A DNA stretch of 64,000 nucleotides from SLRI01 sp964402505 (GTDB lineage Bacteria; Pseudomonadota; Alphaproteobacteria; Geminicoccales; Geminicoccaceae), in contig CAYOCP010000017.1 in the NCBI GenBank assembly GCA_964402505.1, forward strand, positions 33,409 to 97,408, in the 5' to 3' direction. The notes under the pieces were generated by a model that was given only the letters and a program-made list of their open reading frames with translations, was not told where the DNA came from and ran no database searches. Numbering within the stretch: position 1 is the stretch's first letter; each line of letters starts with the position of its first letter. Shown piece by piece: positions 56,855 through 64,000 of the stretch. A program made the translations under genes and the position numbers.

Positions 56855-57565
56855 ATGGACGGGAATCGCCCGAGCAACAGCGACGTGCTTCTCGCCAAGA
56901 TCGAGCTCACCTGCGGCAGCCTCGGCTGCGCGCTCGACAATCTCTGGGCGCACCCCGAGCTCGATGACCGCTTTCCCCGCTTCCTCGTCCTCCTTCACCA
57001 GATCATGCGGGCGAGCGTTCCGCTCATGGAGGCGGCGCGGGACACCGCAAGGGCCCGCCTCGGGAAAGACCCCTCCGCCGAGGCGCTCGCCGCCTATTTC
57101 GCCCATCACATCGACGAGGAGCGACATCACGACGTCTGGACGCTCGAGGATCTGGTTTCCGCCGGGTTCGACGGCGAGGCGGTCCTGGCGCAGATGCCGC
57201 CGCCCCCGGTCGCCGCCATGGTGGGCTCGCAATATTACTGGATTCACCACCATCACCCGGCGGCCCTGCTCGGCTACATCGCCATTCTCGAGGGCAACCC
57301 GCCGAACCAGGCGCATATCGACCGGCTGCAGGCGCGAGCCGGGCTGCCCGTCGCGGCCTTTCGCACCTACCGCATGCATGGCCGGCTCGATCCCCATCAT
57401 CGGGACGACCTCCATCGCCTCATCGACCGTTTGCCCATGACGGGCGAGCTCGCGTCACTGATCAGCACCAGTGCCACGCACACCGCCCAGATGCTCGCCT
57501 GGAGCCTCGAGGCGCTCGACTGCATCGCCTATCCGAAGCGCTCGGGCGGGCGGCGGGCGGCATGA
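56855..57565 (+). CDS. Haem-oxygenase-like diiron oxidase (HDO) / iron-containing redox enzyme family
   Basis: The 236-residue all-helical protein has metal-binding motifs of the haem-oxygenase-like diiron oxidase superfamily: HHIDEERHHDVW (residues 84-95), YIAILEGNPP with Glu146, and HGRLDPHH, which gives the HxxxDxxH pattern of His175, Asp179 and His182. Known members cut or hydroxylate amines, fatty acids and amino-acid side chains in natural-product paths. The likely ATG 56855 follows GGAGAAGG; an in-frame extension upstream lacks a site. Its stop overlaps the S41 start (ATGA). A peptide-modifying role is suggested by the divergent RiPP operon but not shown. Confidence 0.82.
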   Translation: MDGNRPSNSDVLLAKIELTCGSLGCALDNLWAHPELDDRFPRFLVLLHQIMRASVPLMEAARDTARARLGKDPSAEALAAYFAHHIDEERHHDVWTLEDLVSAGFDGEAVLAQMPPPPVAAMVGSQYYWIHHHHPAALLGYIAILEGNPPNQAHIDRLQARAGLPVAAFRTYRMHGRLDPHHRDDLHRLIDRLPMTGELASLISTSATHTAQMLAWSLEALDCIAYPKRSGGRRAA

Positions 57566-59556
57566 CCGCCCCAGCCTTCGCCGGCACCGATCCGCGCACC
57601 GCGAGGACGCTCGGGGCGGCATTCGCGAAGCTCGGCAAGGTGCGTCCTATTGCCGATCTCGCCACGATGAAGAACGATCTCTCCGCCGAGGATCGCGTCC
57701 TCATCGTCGACCAGGCGCTGATCGTCATCGAGCAGCTCTACACGCACCTGCAGATGAAGAGGGTGCGGCATGCCATCGATCCGGCCCAGGCGCTCCGCGT
57801 GCTGCGCGACGAGGCGGCAGGGCTCGACGACCTCCGCTTCCACAACGAGATGCTGCGCATCTTCAAGAGCCTGCGCGACATCCACACCGCCTACACGGCG
57901 CCACCGCCCTTCGCCCACCAGACCGCGTTCCTGCCCTTCCTCCTCGAGTCCTGCGTCGGCGCGGACGGCCGGACCCGCTACCTCGTGACCCGCGTGCTCA
58001 ACGGCTTCGACCATCCGACCTTCAAGCCCGGCGTCGAGATCACCCATTGGCACGGTGCCCCCATTGGCCGGGCGATCGCGCGCAATGCCGAGCGCGAGGA
58101 AGGCTCCAATCCCGATTCCAGGACGGCACTCGGCAGCCTCTTCATGACGGTGCGGTGGCTCGGCGCCTGCCTCGTGCCGGAGGAGGACTGGGTGATCCTG
58201 GGCTACCGGCACGCGGCCGGCGAGGCCGAGATCCGCCTGCCCTGGTCGATGCTCGAGCTGAACGATCCGAGCCTGCGCTTCGCCATCCAGACGGTCTGGC
58301 TGTTCGAGGAGGATACGAGGGGAAGGCCGGAAGGACCGCCCCTCTCGCTCCAGCTCGATCATGCCATGAACGTGCGCACCCAGGTCGAGCAGCAGACCCG
58401 GCGCCACCTGTTCACGGGCCGGGGTGACACCGCGCCTGCGGCGCGGCGCGCGCCCCCGGAGCTCGCCTCGACCCTGCCGCACTTGATGACCGCCGAGTGG
58501 CTGCTCGATCCCAGAAGCGGCGAATCGTATGGCTATCTTCGCCTTCGCGCCTTCGAGCACGAGAACGTGGCGGAGTTCGTGGCCGAGTTCAGGCGTCTTC
58601 TGGCGCTCCTGCCGCGGCCCGGCCTCGTTATCGACATCAGGGGCAATCCCGGCGGCGTCGTCCGGTGTGCCGAGAGCATCCTGCAGTTCCTGACGTTTCG
58701 CGACATCAGACCCCTGCCCTTCCAGCTCCTCGGCACCGAGACCGTTGCCCGGATCAGCCAGCCGCCACCTCCCGGCGAGGTGGGGCCCGCAGCTTTCTTC
58801 GAGCGGCTGATGATCAAGAGCCAGTGGGGCGCCGGCATCGAGGTCGCGCGCGAGACCGGCGCCCTCTACTCCGGCGGCGCGCCCCTGACCACCGCGGCGG
58901 AAGCCAACGCCTTCGGCCAGACCTATTTCGGCCCGGTCGTGCTCATCGTCGACGCGATCACCTACAGCGCCGGCGACATCTTCGCCGCCGGGTTCCAGGA
59001 TAACGAGATCGGCCCGGTGCTCGGCACGGACCGCCAGACCGGCGGCGGCGGCGCCAATGTCTGGCCGCACGATCATATCGTCACCCTCCTGCCCGACATG
59101 CCGGCCATCAAGCCGCTGCCGGGCGGTGCGAAGCTGCGCGTCGCCGCCCGACGCTGCACCCGCACCGGCGCCAGGGAGGGTCTGCCCATCGAGGAGCTGG
59201 GAATCCGTGCCGACCATTTCCATGCGATCACCGAGGCGGATCTGCTCCAAGACAATGTCGACCTCAAGGCCGCCGCCATGGCCCTGATCCGCGAACGCCC
59301 GAGGCGCTGGCTCGAGGCGGAATGCAAGCGCACCGGCGACCGGCGCTCCGTCTCCGTCACCGCGACCGGCCTCGATCGCATCGACATCTATGTCGGCGGC
59401 CGCCCGCTCGCCTCGCTCGACATCGCCGACGGCACTCCCGCCGACGCCGCCGTGCCGGGAGGATGGCCGGCCCAGAGTCTGGAGATCCGGGGCTTTGCCG
59501 GGAACGAGCTCGCCGCCCGTCGGCTGCTGGCCGTGGACGAGGCTCCCTCGACATGA
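57562..59556 (+). CDS. S41-family (tail-specific/tricorn-like) peptidase
   Basis: The 664-residue protein has no signal peptide. After an unusual N-terminal region of about 330 residues (helical, with FKSLRDIHTAYTAPPPF) comes an S41 catalytic core: LVIDIRGNPGGVVRCAESIL, then VDAITYSAGDIFAAGFQD with the nucleophile Ser at about residue 469, followed by TGGGGANVW. The catalytic Lys seen in Ctp proteases 25 residues later is absent, so a tricorn-like mechanism is more likely. A C-terminal region of about 130 residues follows. ATG 57562 overlaps the oxidase stop. It could remove the leader or release the mature peptide. Confidence 0.82.
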   Translation: MTAPAFAGTDPRTARTLGAAFAKLGKVRPIADLATMKNDLSAEDRVLIVDQALIVIEQLYTHLQMKRVRHAIDPAQALRVLRDEAAGLDDLRFHNEMLRIFKSLRDIHTAYTAPPPFAHQTAFLPFLLESCVGADGRTRYLVTRVLNGFDHPTFKPGVEITHWHGAPIGRAIARNAEREEGSNPDSRTALGSLFMTVRWLGACLVPEEDWVILGYRHAAGEAEIRLPWSMLELNDPSLRFAIQTVWLFEEDTRGRPEGPPLSLQLDHAMNVRTQVEQQTRRHLFTGRGDTAPAARRAPPELASTLPHLMTAEWLLDPRSGESYGYLRLRAFEHENVAEFVAEFRRLLALLPRPGLVIDIRGNPGGVVRCAESILQFLTFRDIRPLPFQLLGTETVARISQPPPPGEVGPAAFFERLMIKSQWGAGIEVARETGALYSGGAPLTTAAEANAFGQTYFGPVVLIVDAITYSAGDIFAAGFQDNEIGPVLGTDRQTGGGGANVWPHDHIVTLLPDMPAIKPLPGGAKLRVAARRCTRTGAREGLPIEELGIRADHFHAITEADLLQDNVDLKAAAMALIRERPRRWLEAECKRTGDRRSVSVTATGLDRIDIYVGGRPLASLDIADGTPADAAVPGGWPAQSLEIRGFAGNELAARRLLAVDEAPST

Positions 59557-59578
59557 TCGCCACAAATCGGAGACGCGG

Positions 59579-60523
59579 GTGGCGCTTTGGGCCCTGCGCC
59601 GCATCCTGACGCTGCTCCTGACGCTGCTCGCCGCGACCGTCGTGGTGTTCGTCGTCCTCGAGCTGCTGCCGGGCGACCCGGCTCTCGTGATCCTCGGCAC
59701 CGGTGCGCGGGAGGACACGCTCATCGCCCTTCGCGCCCAGCTCGGGCTCGATCAACCGGTCATGGAGCGCTATCTCTCCTGGCTCGGCGGGCTCGTGCGG
59801 GGCGAGCTCGGTGATAGCTACACCTACGGCGTGCCGGTGGCGGAGCTGATCGCCGAGCGCGCTGTCGTGAGCGTGCCCCTCGCCACCATCTCGATCCTGC
59901 TCTCGACGCTGATCGCCCTGCCGGTCGGCGTGCACGCCGCGAGCCGCCGCGGCCGGCTCGCCGACACGTTGCTCATGGGTGTGACGCAGCTCGGCGTAGC
60001 CATTCCCAACTTCTGGTTCGCCATCCTGCTCATCCTGCTCTTCGCCGTGGGACTCGGCTGGCTGCCGGCGGGCGGCTTCCCCGGCTGGAAGGCGGGCCTC
60101 GGCCCCGCCCTCCTGGCACTCCTGATGCCGGCCCTGGCCCTGGCTCTGCCGCAGGCGGCGATCCTGGCACGTCTGACCCGCTCCGCCGTGCTCGAGGCTC
60201 TGGGCGAGGATTATGTCCGAACGGCCAGGGCCAAGGGCCTGACTCCCGGCCAGGCGATCTGGCGGCACGCCGTGCCGAACGCGCTCATTCCGGTCGTCAC
60301 GATCATGGGCCTGCAGTTCTCCTTCCTTCTGGCCGGCACGATCATCATCGAGAACGTCTTCTACCTGCCCGGCATCGGCCGCCTGACCTTCCAGGCGATC
60401 GCCCAGCGCGACCTCATTGTCGTCCGCGACCTCGTGGTCGTGCTGGCGGCGACCGTGATCCTCGTCAACTTCGTGGTCGACCTCCTCTATTTCCTGATCG
60501 ACCCGAGGCTCAGGGCGGGCTAG
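59579..60523 (+). CDS. Peptide-type ABC transporter permease, DppB family
   Basis: The 314-residue permease has six predicted helices, the N-terminal RRILTLLLTLLAATVVVFVV, ELLPGDPALVI, the EAA-like loop YVRTARAKGLTPGQAIWRHA, and the C-terminal LIDPRLR. The start is GTG 59579 with GGAGA 6 bases upstream, 22 bases after the S41 gene. It is the first of four consecutive transporter genes. Confidence 0.93.
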   Translation: MALWALRRILTLLLTLLAATVVVFVVLELLPGDPALVILGTGAREDTLIALRAQLGLDQPVMERYLSWLGGLVRGELGDSYTYGVPVAELIAERAVVSVPLATISILLSTLIALPVGVHAASRRGRLADTLLMGVTQLGVAIPNFWFAILLILLFAVGLGWLPAGGFPGWKAGLGPALLALLMPALALALPQAAILARLTRSAVLEALGEDYVRTARAKGLTPGQAIWRHAVPNALIPVVTIMGLQFSFLLAGTIIIENVFYLPGIGRLTFQAIAQRDLIVVRDLVVVLAATVILVNFVVDLLYFLIDPRLRAG

Positions 60524-60537
60524 GGACGTTCGCGACC

Positions 60538-61353
60538 ATGGCCAGGCCTCACCAGATCTGGATCGGCGGCGCCCTCTCGCTCCTGCTCCTCGCCGCAGCC
60601 CTGCTGTCGCTCGTCTGGACCCCCTATCCGATCGGCGCCATCGACGTCGCCAACCGGCTCGCCGGCCCCTCGCCTGCGCACTGGCTCGGCACCGACCCCT
60701 ACGGCCGGGACGTCCTCACCCTGCTCCTCGCCGGGGCGCGGAACTCGATCCTCGTCGCGATCGTGGCGATGGTGATCGGCGTCGGCCTCGGCGTGCCGCT
60801 CGGCGCCCTCGCGAGCGCCGCGGGCGGCTGGCTGGACGAGGTGGTCATGCGCCTCTCCGATTTCGCCTTCGCCTTCCCGGCACTTCTGACCGCCGTCATG
60901 ATCACCGCCCTCTGGGGACCGGGGGCGCTCAATGCGATCATCGCCATCGGCATCTTCAACGTGCCGGTCTTCGCCCGGCTGACCCGCGGTGCCGCACTCG
61001 GCCTCTGGCGCCGCGACTTCGTCGCCGCCGCCCGCCTCGCCGGCCGCGGCGAGCTCGCCATCGCCACGGCCCACATCATCCCGAACCTCTCGAGCCTCGT
61101 CATCGTCCAGCTCACCGTGCAGTTCGCGCTCGCCATCCTCGCCGAAGCAGGGCTCTCCTATCTCGGCTTCGGCGCCCAGCCGCCCGATCCCTCGTGGGGC
61201 CGGATGCTGAACGAGGCGCAGACCTTCCTCTTCCTGGCCCCCAGGCTCGCCATCCTGCCGGGCCTTTGCATCGCCATCTCGGTGCTCGGCCTCAACCTCC
61301 TCGGCGACGGCTTGCGCGACCTCCTCGACCCCAGGCTCAGACGGCTACGGTAG
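60538..61353 (+). CDS. Peptide-type ABC transporter permease, DppC family
   Basis: The 271-residue permease has the DppC features: N-terminal helix, HWLGTDPYGRDVLTLLLAGA, the EAA loop FVAAARLAGRGELAIATAHI, LSYLGFGAQPPDPSWGRMLN, and C-terminal LLGDGLRDLLDPRLR. It pairs with the DppB-type permease, 14 bases upstream. ATG 60538 follows AGGGA. Confidence 0.93.
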   Translation: MARPHQIWIGGALSLLLLAAALLSLVWTPYPIGAIDVANRLAGPSPAHWLGTDPYGRDVLTLLLAGARNSILVAIVAMVIGVGLGVPLGALASAAGGWLDEVVMRLSDFAFAFPALLTAVMITALWGPGALNAIIAIGIFNVPVFARLTRGAALGLWRRDFVAAARLAGRGELAIATAHIIPNLSSLVIVQLTVQFALAILAEAGLSYLGFGAQPPDPSWGRMLNEAQTFLFLAPRLAILPGLCIAISVLGLNLLGDGLRDLLDPRLRRLR

Positions 61354-61361
61354 GCGCCGCG

Positions 61362-62348
61362 TTGCTCGAGATCGAGGGACTGACGCTCGACCTGTCGACC
61401 GCGCGCGGCACGCTCCGTCTTCTGGATGGTGTCGACCTGCGCCTCGGCGAGGGCGACTGGCACGGCATCGTCGGCGAGAGCGGCTGCGGCAAGTCCCTGA
61501 CCGCACTCTCGATCCTCGGGCTCCTGCCGCCGAGCGCCCGGCTCGGTGGCCGCCTCGTGTTCGCAGGACGAGATCTCCTTCGGCTGGACGAGCCGGCGCT
61601 CGGTCGGCTGCGCGGTTCCGAGATCGGCATGATCTTCCAGGAGCCAATGACAGCGCTCAACCCGGTCCGCACGATCGGCTGGCAGATCGCCGAGGGCCTG
61701 CGCCTCGACGGCCGGCTCGACGCGAGGGAGGTGCGGGCGCGCACGCTCGATGCCATGCGACGGGTCGGGCTCGATCCAGGGACCTTTCCGCCCGGCCTCT
61801 ACCCGCACCAACTCTCGGGCGGACAGCGCCAGCGGGTGATGATCGCCATGGTCCTCGCCCGCCGCCCGCGGCTCTTGATCGCCGACGAGCCGACGACGGC
61901 CCTCGACGTGACCGTCCAGGCGAGCATCCTGAAGCTGATCGCGGAGATCGCCGACGAGTCCGGCATGGGGCTCCTCCTCATCACCCATGATCTCGGCGTC
62001 ACGGCGGCGATCGCCGAGCGGGTGCACGTCATGTATGCCGGGCGGATCGTCGAGACCGGACCGGTGGACAGGGTTTTCCAGACCCTCGCCCACCCCTATC
62101 TGCGGGGTCTCTTCCAGGCGCTGCCGAAGATGCCGGAAACAGGCGGCGGCGAGCGGCAGCGGCTCGTCGCCATTCCGGGGCAGGTTCCGGAGCCCGGCGA
62201 GCGGTGTGATGCCTGCAGCTTCGCCCCGCGCTGCGGCCGCGCCGACGCCATCTGTCGGGCGCGACGTCCCGAGCTCGCGCCGCTGGCGACGCCGACGCAT
62301 CGGGCGGCCTGCTTCCATCCCTTTGGACAGGGCTCCGGCGATGGCTGA
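61362..62348 (+). CDS. Peptide-type ABC transporter ATPase, DppD family
   Basis: The 328-residue ATPase has Walker A GESGCGKS, signature QLSGGQRQRVMIAMVL, Walker B LLIADEPTTALDV, H-switch LITHDL and the C-terminal oligopeptide domain with a cysteine cluster (GERCDACSFAPRC and later Cys) that in relatives binds an iron-sulfur cluster. The start is TTG 61362, 8 bases after the permease stop, with GGTAGG upstream; no ATG is available in frame. It overlaps the next gene by 8 bases. Confidence 0.92.
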   Translation: MLEIEGLTLDLSTARGTLRLLDGVDLRLGEGDWHGIVGESGCGKSLTALSILGLLPPSARLGGRLVFAGRDLLRLDEPALGRLRGSEIGMIFQEPMTALNPVRTIGWQIAEGLRLDGRLDAREVRARTLDAMRRVGLDPGTFPPGLYPHQLSGGQRQRVMIAMVLARRPRLLIADEPTTALDVTVQASILKLIAEIADESGMGLLLITHDLGVTAAIAERVHVMYAGRIVETGPVDRVFQTLAHPYLRGLFQALPKMPETGGGERQRLVAIPGQVPEPGERCDACSFAPRCGRADAICRARRPELAPLATPTHRAACFHPFGQGSGDG

Positions 62349-63195
62349 TCCGGCACTTCAGCCCCTGCTCGAGCTGGTCGAGGTGCGCAGGCTCTACCGC
62401 CTGCCCCGGCGCCGCCTCCTCGAGCCGGCCCCCCGCCGCGTCGCGCTCGACGGCGTCACCCTCGGCCTCGGTGCCGGCGAGACGCTCGGCATCGTCGGCG
62501 AGTCGGGCTCGGGCAAGTCGACGCTCGGCCGCCTCGCCGTGGGCCTCGAGCGGCCCGACGGCGGCATGGTGCGGCTGCAAGGCCAGAACCCCGGAGGGGC
62601 AGCACGGGCCCGCCGACGGCGGCTCGGGCGCAATGCGCAGATGGTGTTCCAGGACCCTTTCGACTCGCTCGACCCGCGTCAGACCGTGGCGCGCATCGTG
62701 GCTGAGCCTCTGGCCCTGCTGCGGCTCGGACGGGCGGAGGCGGCGGCAAGGGTGATCGAGGCCCTGGCCGAGGTCGGCATCGGCCGCGAGGCGCTCGACC
62801 GCTACCCGCACGAGTTCTCGGGCGGTCAGCGCCAGCGCATCGCCATCGCCCGCGCCCTCATCACGCGGCCTGCCCTCCTCGTCGCCGACGAGCCCGTCTC
62901 CGCCCTGGACGTCTCGGTCCAGGCCCAGGTGCTCAATCTCCTGGACGCGCTCCAGGCCCGCCACGGCCTGGCGCTTCTCCTCATCAGCCACGATCTCGCC
63001 GTGGTCGCCCACCTCGCCGACCGCATCGCCGTCATGCAGGCCGGCAAGGTGGTGGAGGAGGGCAGAAGCGACAAGATCCTGAGCGCGCCCCAGCACCCCT
63101 ACACGAAAAATCTCCTGGCCGCCGTCCTCCCCCCCGATCCCGGGCGGGCGCGCGCCCGCCTCGGCCTCGTTCGACGGCGCCGGCCTCAGTTGTAG
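62341..63195 (+). CDS. Peptide-type ABC transporter ATPase, DppF family
   Basis: The 284-residue ATPase has Walker A GESGSGKS, Q-loop MVFQDPFDSLDPRQTV, signature EFSGGQRQRIAIARAL, Walker B LLVADEPVSALDV and H-switch LISHDLAVV. The usual long C-terminal domain with Cys is shortened, as often in DppF. ATG 62341 overlaps the DppD gene by 8 bases. Its stop overlaps the end of the convergent repeat-protein gene by 10 bases. No binding-protein gene follows. Confidence 0.92.
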   Translation: MADPALQPLLELVEVRRLYRLPRRRLLEPAPRRVALDGVTLGLGAGETLGIVGESGSGKSTLGRLAVGLERPDGGMVRLQGQNPGGAARARRRRLGRNAQMVFQDPFDSLDPRQTVARIVAEPLALLRLGRAEAAARVIEALAEVGIGREALDRYPHEFSGGQRQRIAIARALITRPALLVADEPVSALDVSVQAQVLNLLDALQARHGLALLLISHDLAVVAHLADRIAVMQAGKVVEEGRSDKILSAPQHPYTKNLLAAVLPPDPGRARARLGLVRRRRPQL

Positions 63196-63809
63196 TTGCC
63201 GAGCAGAATGCCGATCAGCTCGCGGCCGGCACCGCCCGCGGTGTTGCCGTTGCCGACCAGGACGCCGACGTCCTCCCGACCGCTGCCGCCGCCGGCATTG
63301 GCATTGCCGACCAGGATGCCGAGGTTGACCCGGCCGCTGCCGTTGCCGGCATTGCCGTTGCCGACGAAAATGCCGGCGTTCTCGCGGCCGCTGGCATTGC
63401 CCGAATTGTCATTGGCGCTCAGAAGGCCCGTGGTCTCGCGGCCGCTGAAATCGCCGGCGTTGCCGTTGCCGACCAGGATGCCGACATTGTCGCGGCCGCT
63501 GTTCTCGCCTTCATTGCCGTTGCCGGTCAGGATGCCGACATTGCCCGTGCCGGCCCCGTCGCCCGTATTGTCCCGTCCGTTCAGTATGCCGGTATTGCCG
63601 TCGCCGCCGTTCAGGATGCCGACATTGTTGGAGCCGGTGTTGAGAAGGCCGAAATTGCCGTTCTCGCCGAGATTGACGATGTCCCCGAGGAGCAGGACGC
63701 CCGCCGTCACCCGGTCGAGCTCGCGCGCATCGAGCCGCAAGGGCTCGGCCTGAACGGCCGTCGTCAGTGCCAGCAGGCAGGCAGGGACCAGCAGCAGTTT
63801 CGGCGTCAT
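63186..63809 (-). CDS. Secreted Asn/Gly-repeat protein of unknown function
   Basis: The 207-residue protein has a signal peptide (about residues 1-21, LLLVPACLLALTTAVQA) and a short head RLDARELDRVTAGVLLLGD. From about residue 45 to the end it is built of near-repeats of GNGNAGxxSGRxNxGILV (about 18 residues, roughly eight copies), in which Asn and Gly recur in every few positions. The pattern resembles pentapeptide or NxG repeats that fold as beta-helices. It has no catalytic residues. ATG 63809 follows GAGGAGGAAAGG. Function unknown; it could be a cell-surface or secreted structural protein. Confidence 0.8.
   Translation of the reverse strand: MTPKLLLVPACLLALTTAVQAEPLRLDARELDRVTAGVLLLGDIVNLGENGNFGLLNTGSNNVGILNGGDGNTGILNGRDNTGDGAGTGNVGILTGNGNEGENSGRDNVGILVGNGNAGDFSGRETTGLLSANDNSGNASGRENAGIFVGNGNAGNGSGRVNLGILVGNANAGGGSGREDVGVLVGNGNTAGGAGRELIGILLGNYN
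63190..63690 (-). repeat. Tandem coding repeats of about 54 bases (NxG-repeat protein)
   Basis: Imperfect units coding the motif GxNxGILVGNGNAG recur across the gene; the DNA string ATTGCCGTTGCCGACCA-like on the plus strand is seen repeatedly. They belong to the coding sequence, without spacers. Confidence 0.75.
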
Positions 63810-63900
63810 GACCTTTCCTCCTCGAGGTGGTTTCCCAGGCTCCATGAGAAGCTAGGTCACGACCCTTGCCCGGTCCACCTCCGGGATCGGCGAGCAAAAA

Positions 63901-63961
63901 GGGGTCAGGACTCTTTAAGTGACCCGCCGCCACATTCCACCCTTTAAAGAGTCCTGACCCC
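63901..63961. repeat. Perfect 18-bp inverted repeat, possible REP/BIME element
   Basis: GGGGTCAGGACTCTTTAA at 63901-63918 is matched exactly in reverse complement at 63944-63961, with a 25-base centre. The arms start with GGGGTCAGG, like palindromes linked to REP-associated tyrosine transposases. The window ends 39 bases later, so a partner gene cannot be seen. It could also act as a terminator-like hairpin, but no U-tract follows. Confidence 0.75.
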
Positions 63962-64000
63962 ATACGCGCTAAGATAATCGGAAGGGTAGTGTGCTGAGCT

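Noticed and set aside
63190..63690. Repeats of about 54 bases that could be read as a noncoding satellite
   Set aside because: They keep the reading frame of a protein with signal peptide and ribosome site.

Overview
The window is about 64 kb of very GC-rich, densely coded bacterial DNA. Most genes have clear GGAG-type ribosome binding sites, many gene ends overlap, and GTG or TTG starts are fairly common. The gene content (AspD/AspT, Mla transport with a STAS-MlaE fusion, DUF1194, NifR3-type Dus, mmsA, a PotABCD-like importer, a lipoprotein autotransporter) fits a heterotrophic, Gram-negative alphaproteobacterium, perhaps of the Rhodospirillales/Geminicoccales kind. That placement is inferred from gene content, not from a marker gene. 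I saw no rRNA, tRNA or CRISPR array.

Layout. 0-8.3 kb: a truncated DUF808 gene, a sorbosone-dehydrogenase-like lipoprotein, and an aspartate-to-alanine decarboxylation operon in which one aspartate 4-decarboxylase lies between two AspT-type antiporters. An intact IS630-family element sits exactly in the stop codon of the upstream antiporter gene and regenerates that stop. 8.5-13.4 kb: an unknown membrane protein, a DUF1194 von Willebrand protein, a copper-type P-ATPase and a VOC protein. 13.4-21.7 kb: methylmalonate-semialdehyde dehydrogenase, a CmuA-like methyltransferase/corrinoid fusion, a decayed IS1182-like transposase, and a GS-like ligase / aldehyde dehydrogenase / iron alcohol dehydrogenase operon. 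21.9-28.9 kb: DUF1206, SDR, AI-2E transporter, HtrA protease, GST, an ornithine-decarboxylase-like enzyme and a small cytochrome c. 29-37.9 kb: a lipoprotein GDSL autotransporter with its own terminator, an MFS carrier, a gamma-glutamyltransferase-like enzyme, a peptide-binding protein, Dus and a DUF3047-like protein. 37.9-51.3 kb: an Mla-type lipid transport operon, a P1B-5 metal ATPase with a hemerythrin tail, a PotABCD-like importer, an acyl-CoA dehydrogenase with a hot-dog dehydratase, and an HP0310-like deacetylase.

The most striking part is 51.3-63.8 kb. A leftward operon encodes a 63-residue candidate precursor peptide, a YcaO enzyme, a TfuA protein and a cyclase-like/STAND-ATPase/TPR protein, all tightly packed or overlapping. 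Diverging from it is a rightward operon for a haem-oxygenase-like diiron oxidase, an S41-type protease and a complete DppBCDF-type ABC transporter with no binding protein. YcaO plus TfuA is the known thioamide-forming pair, so this looks like an undescribed thioamidated-peptide (RiPP) locus with its own oxidase, protease, transporter and signalling protein. A secreted protein of short Asn/Gly repeats and a perfect 18-bp inverted repeat close the window.
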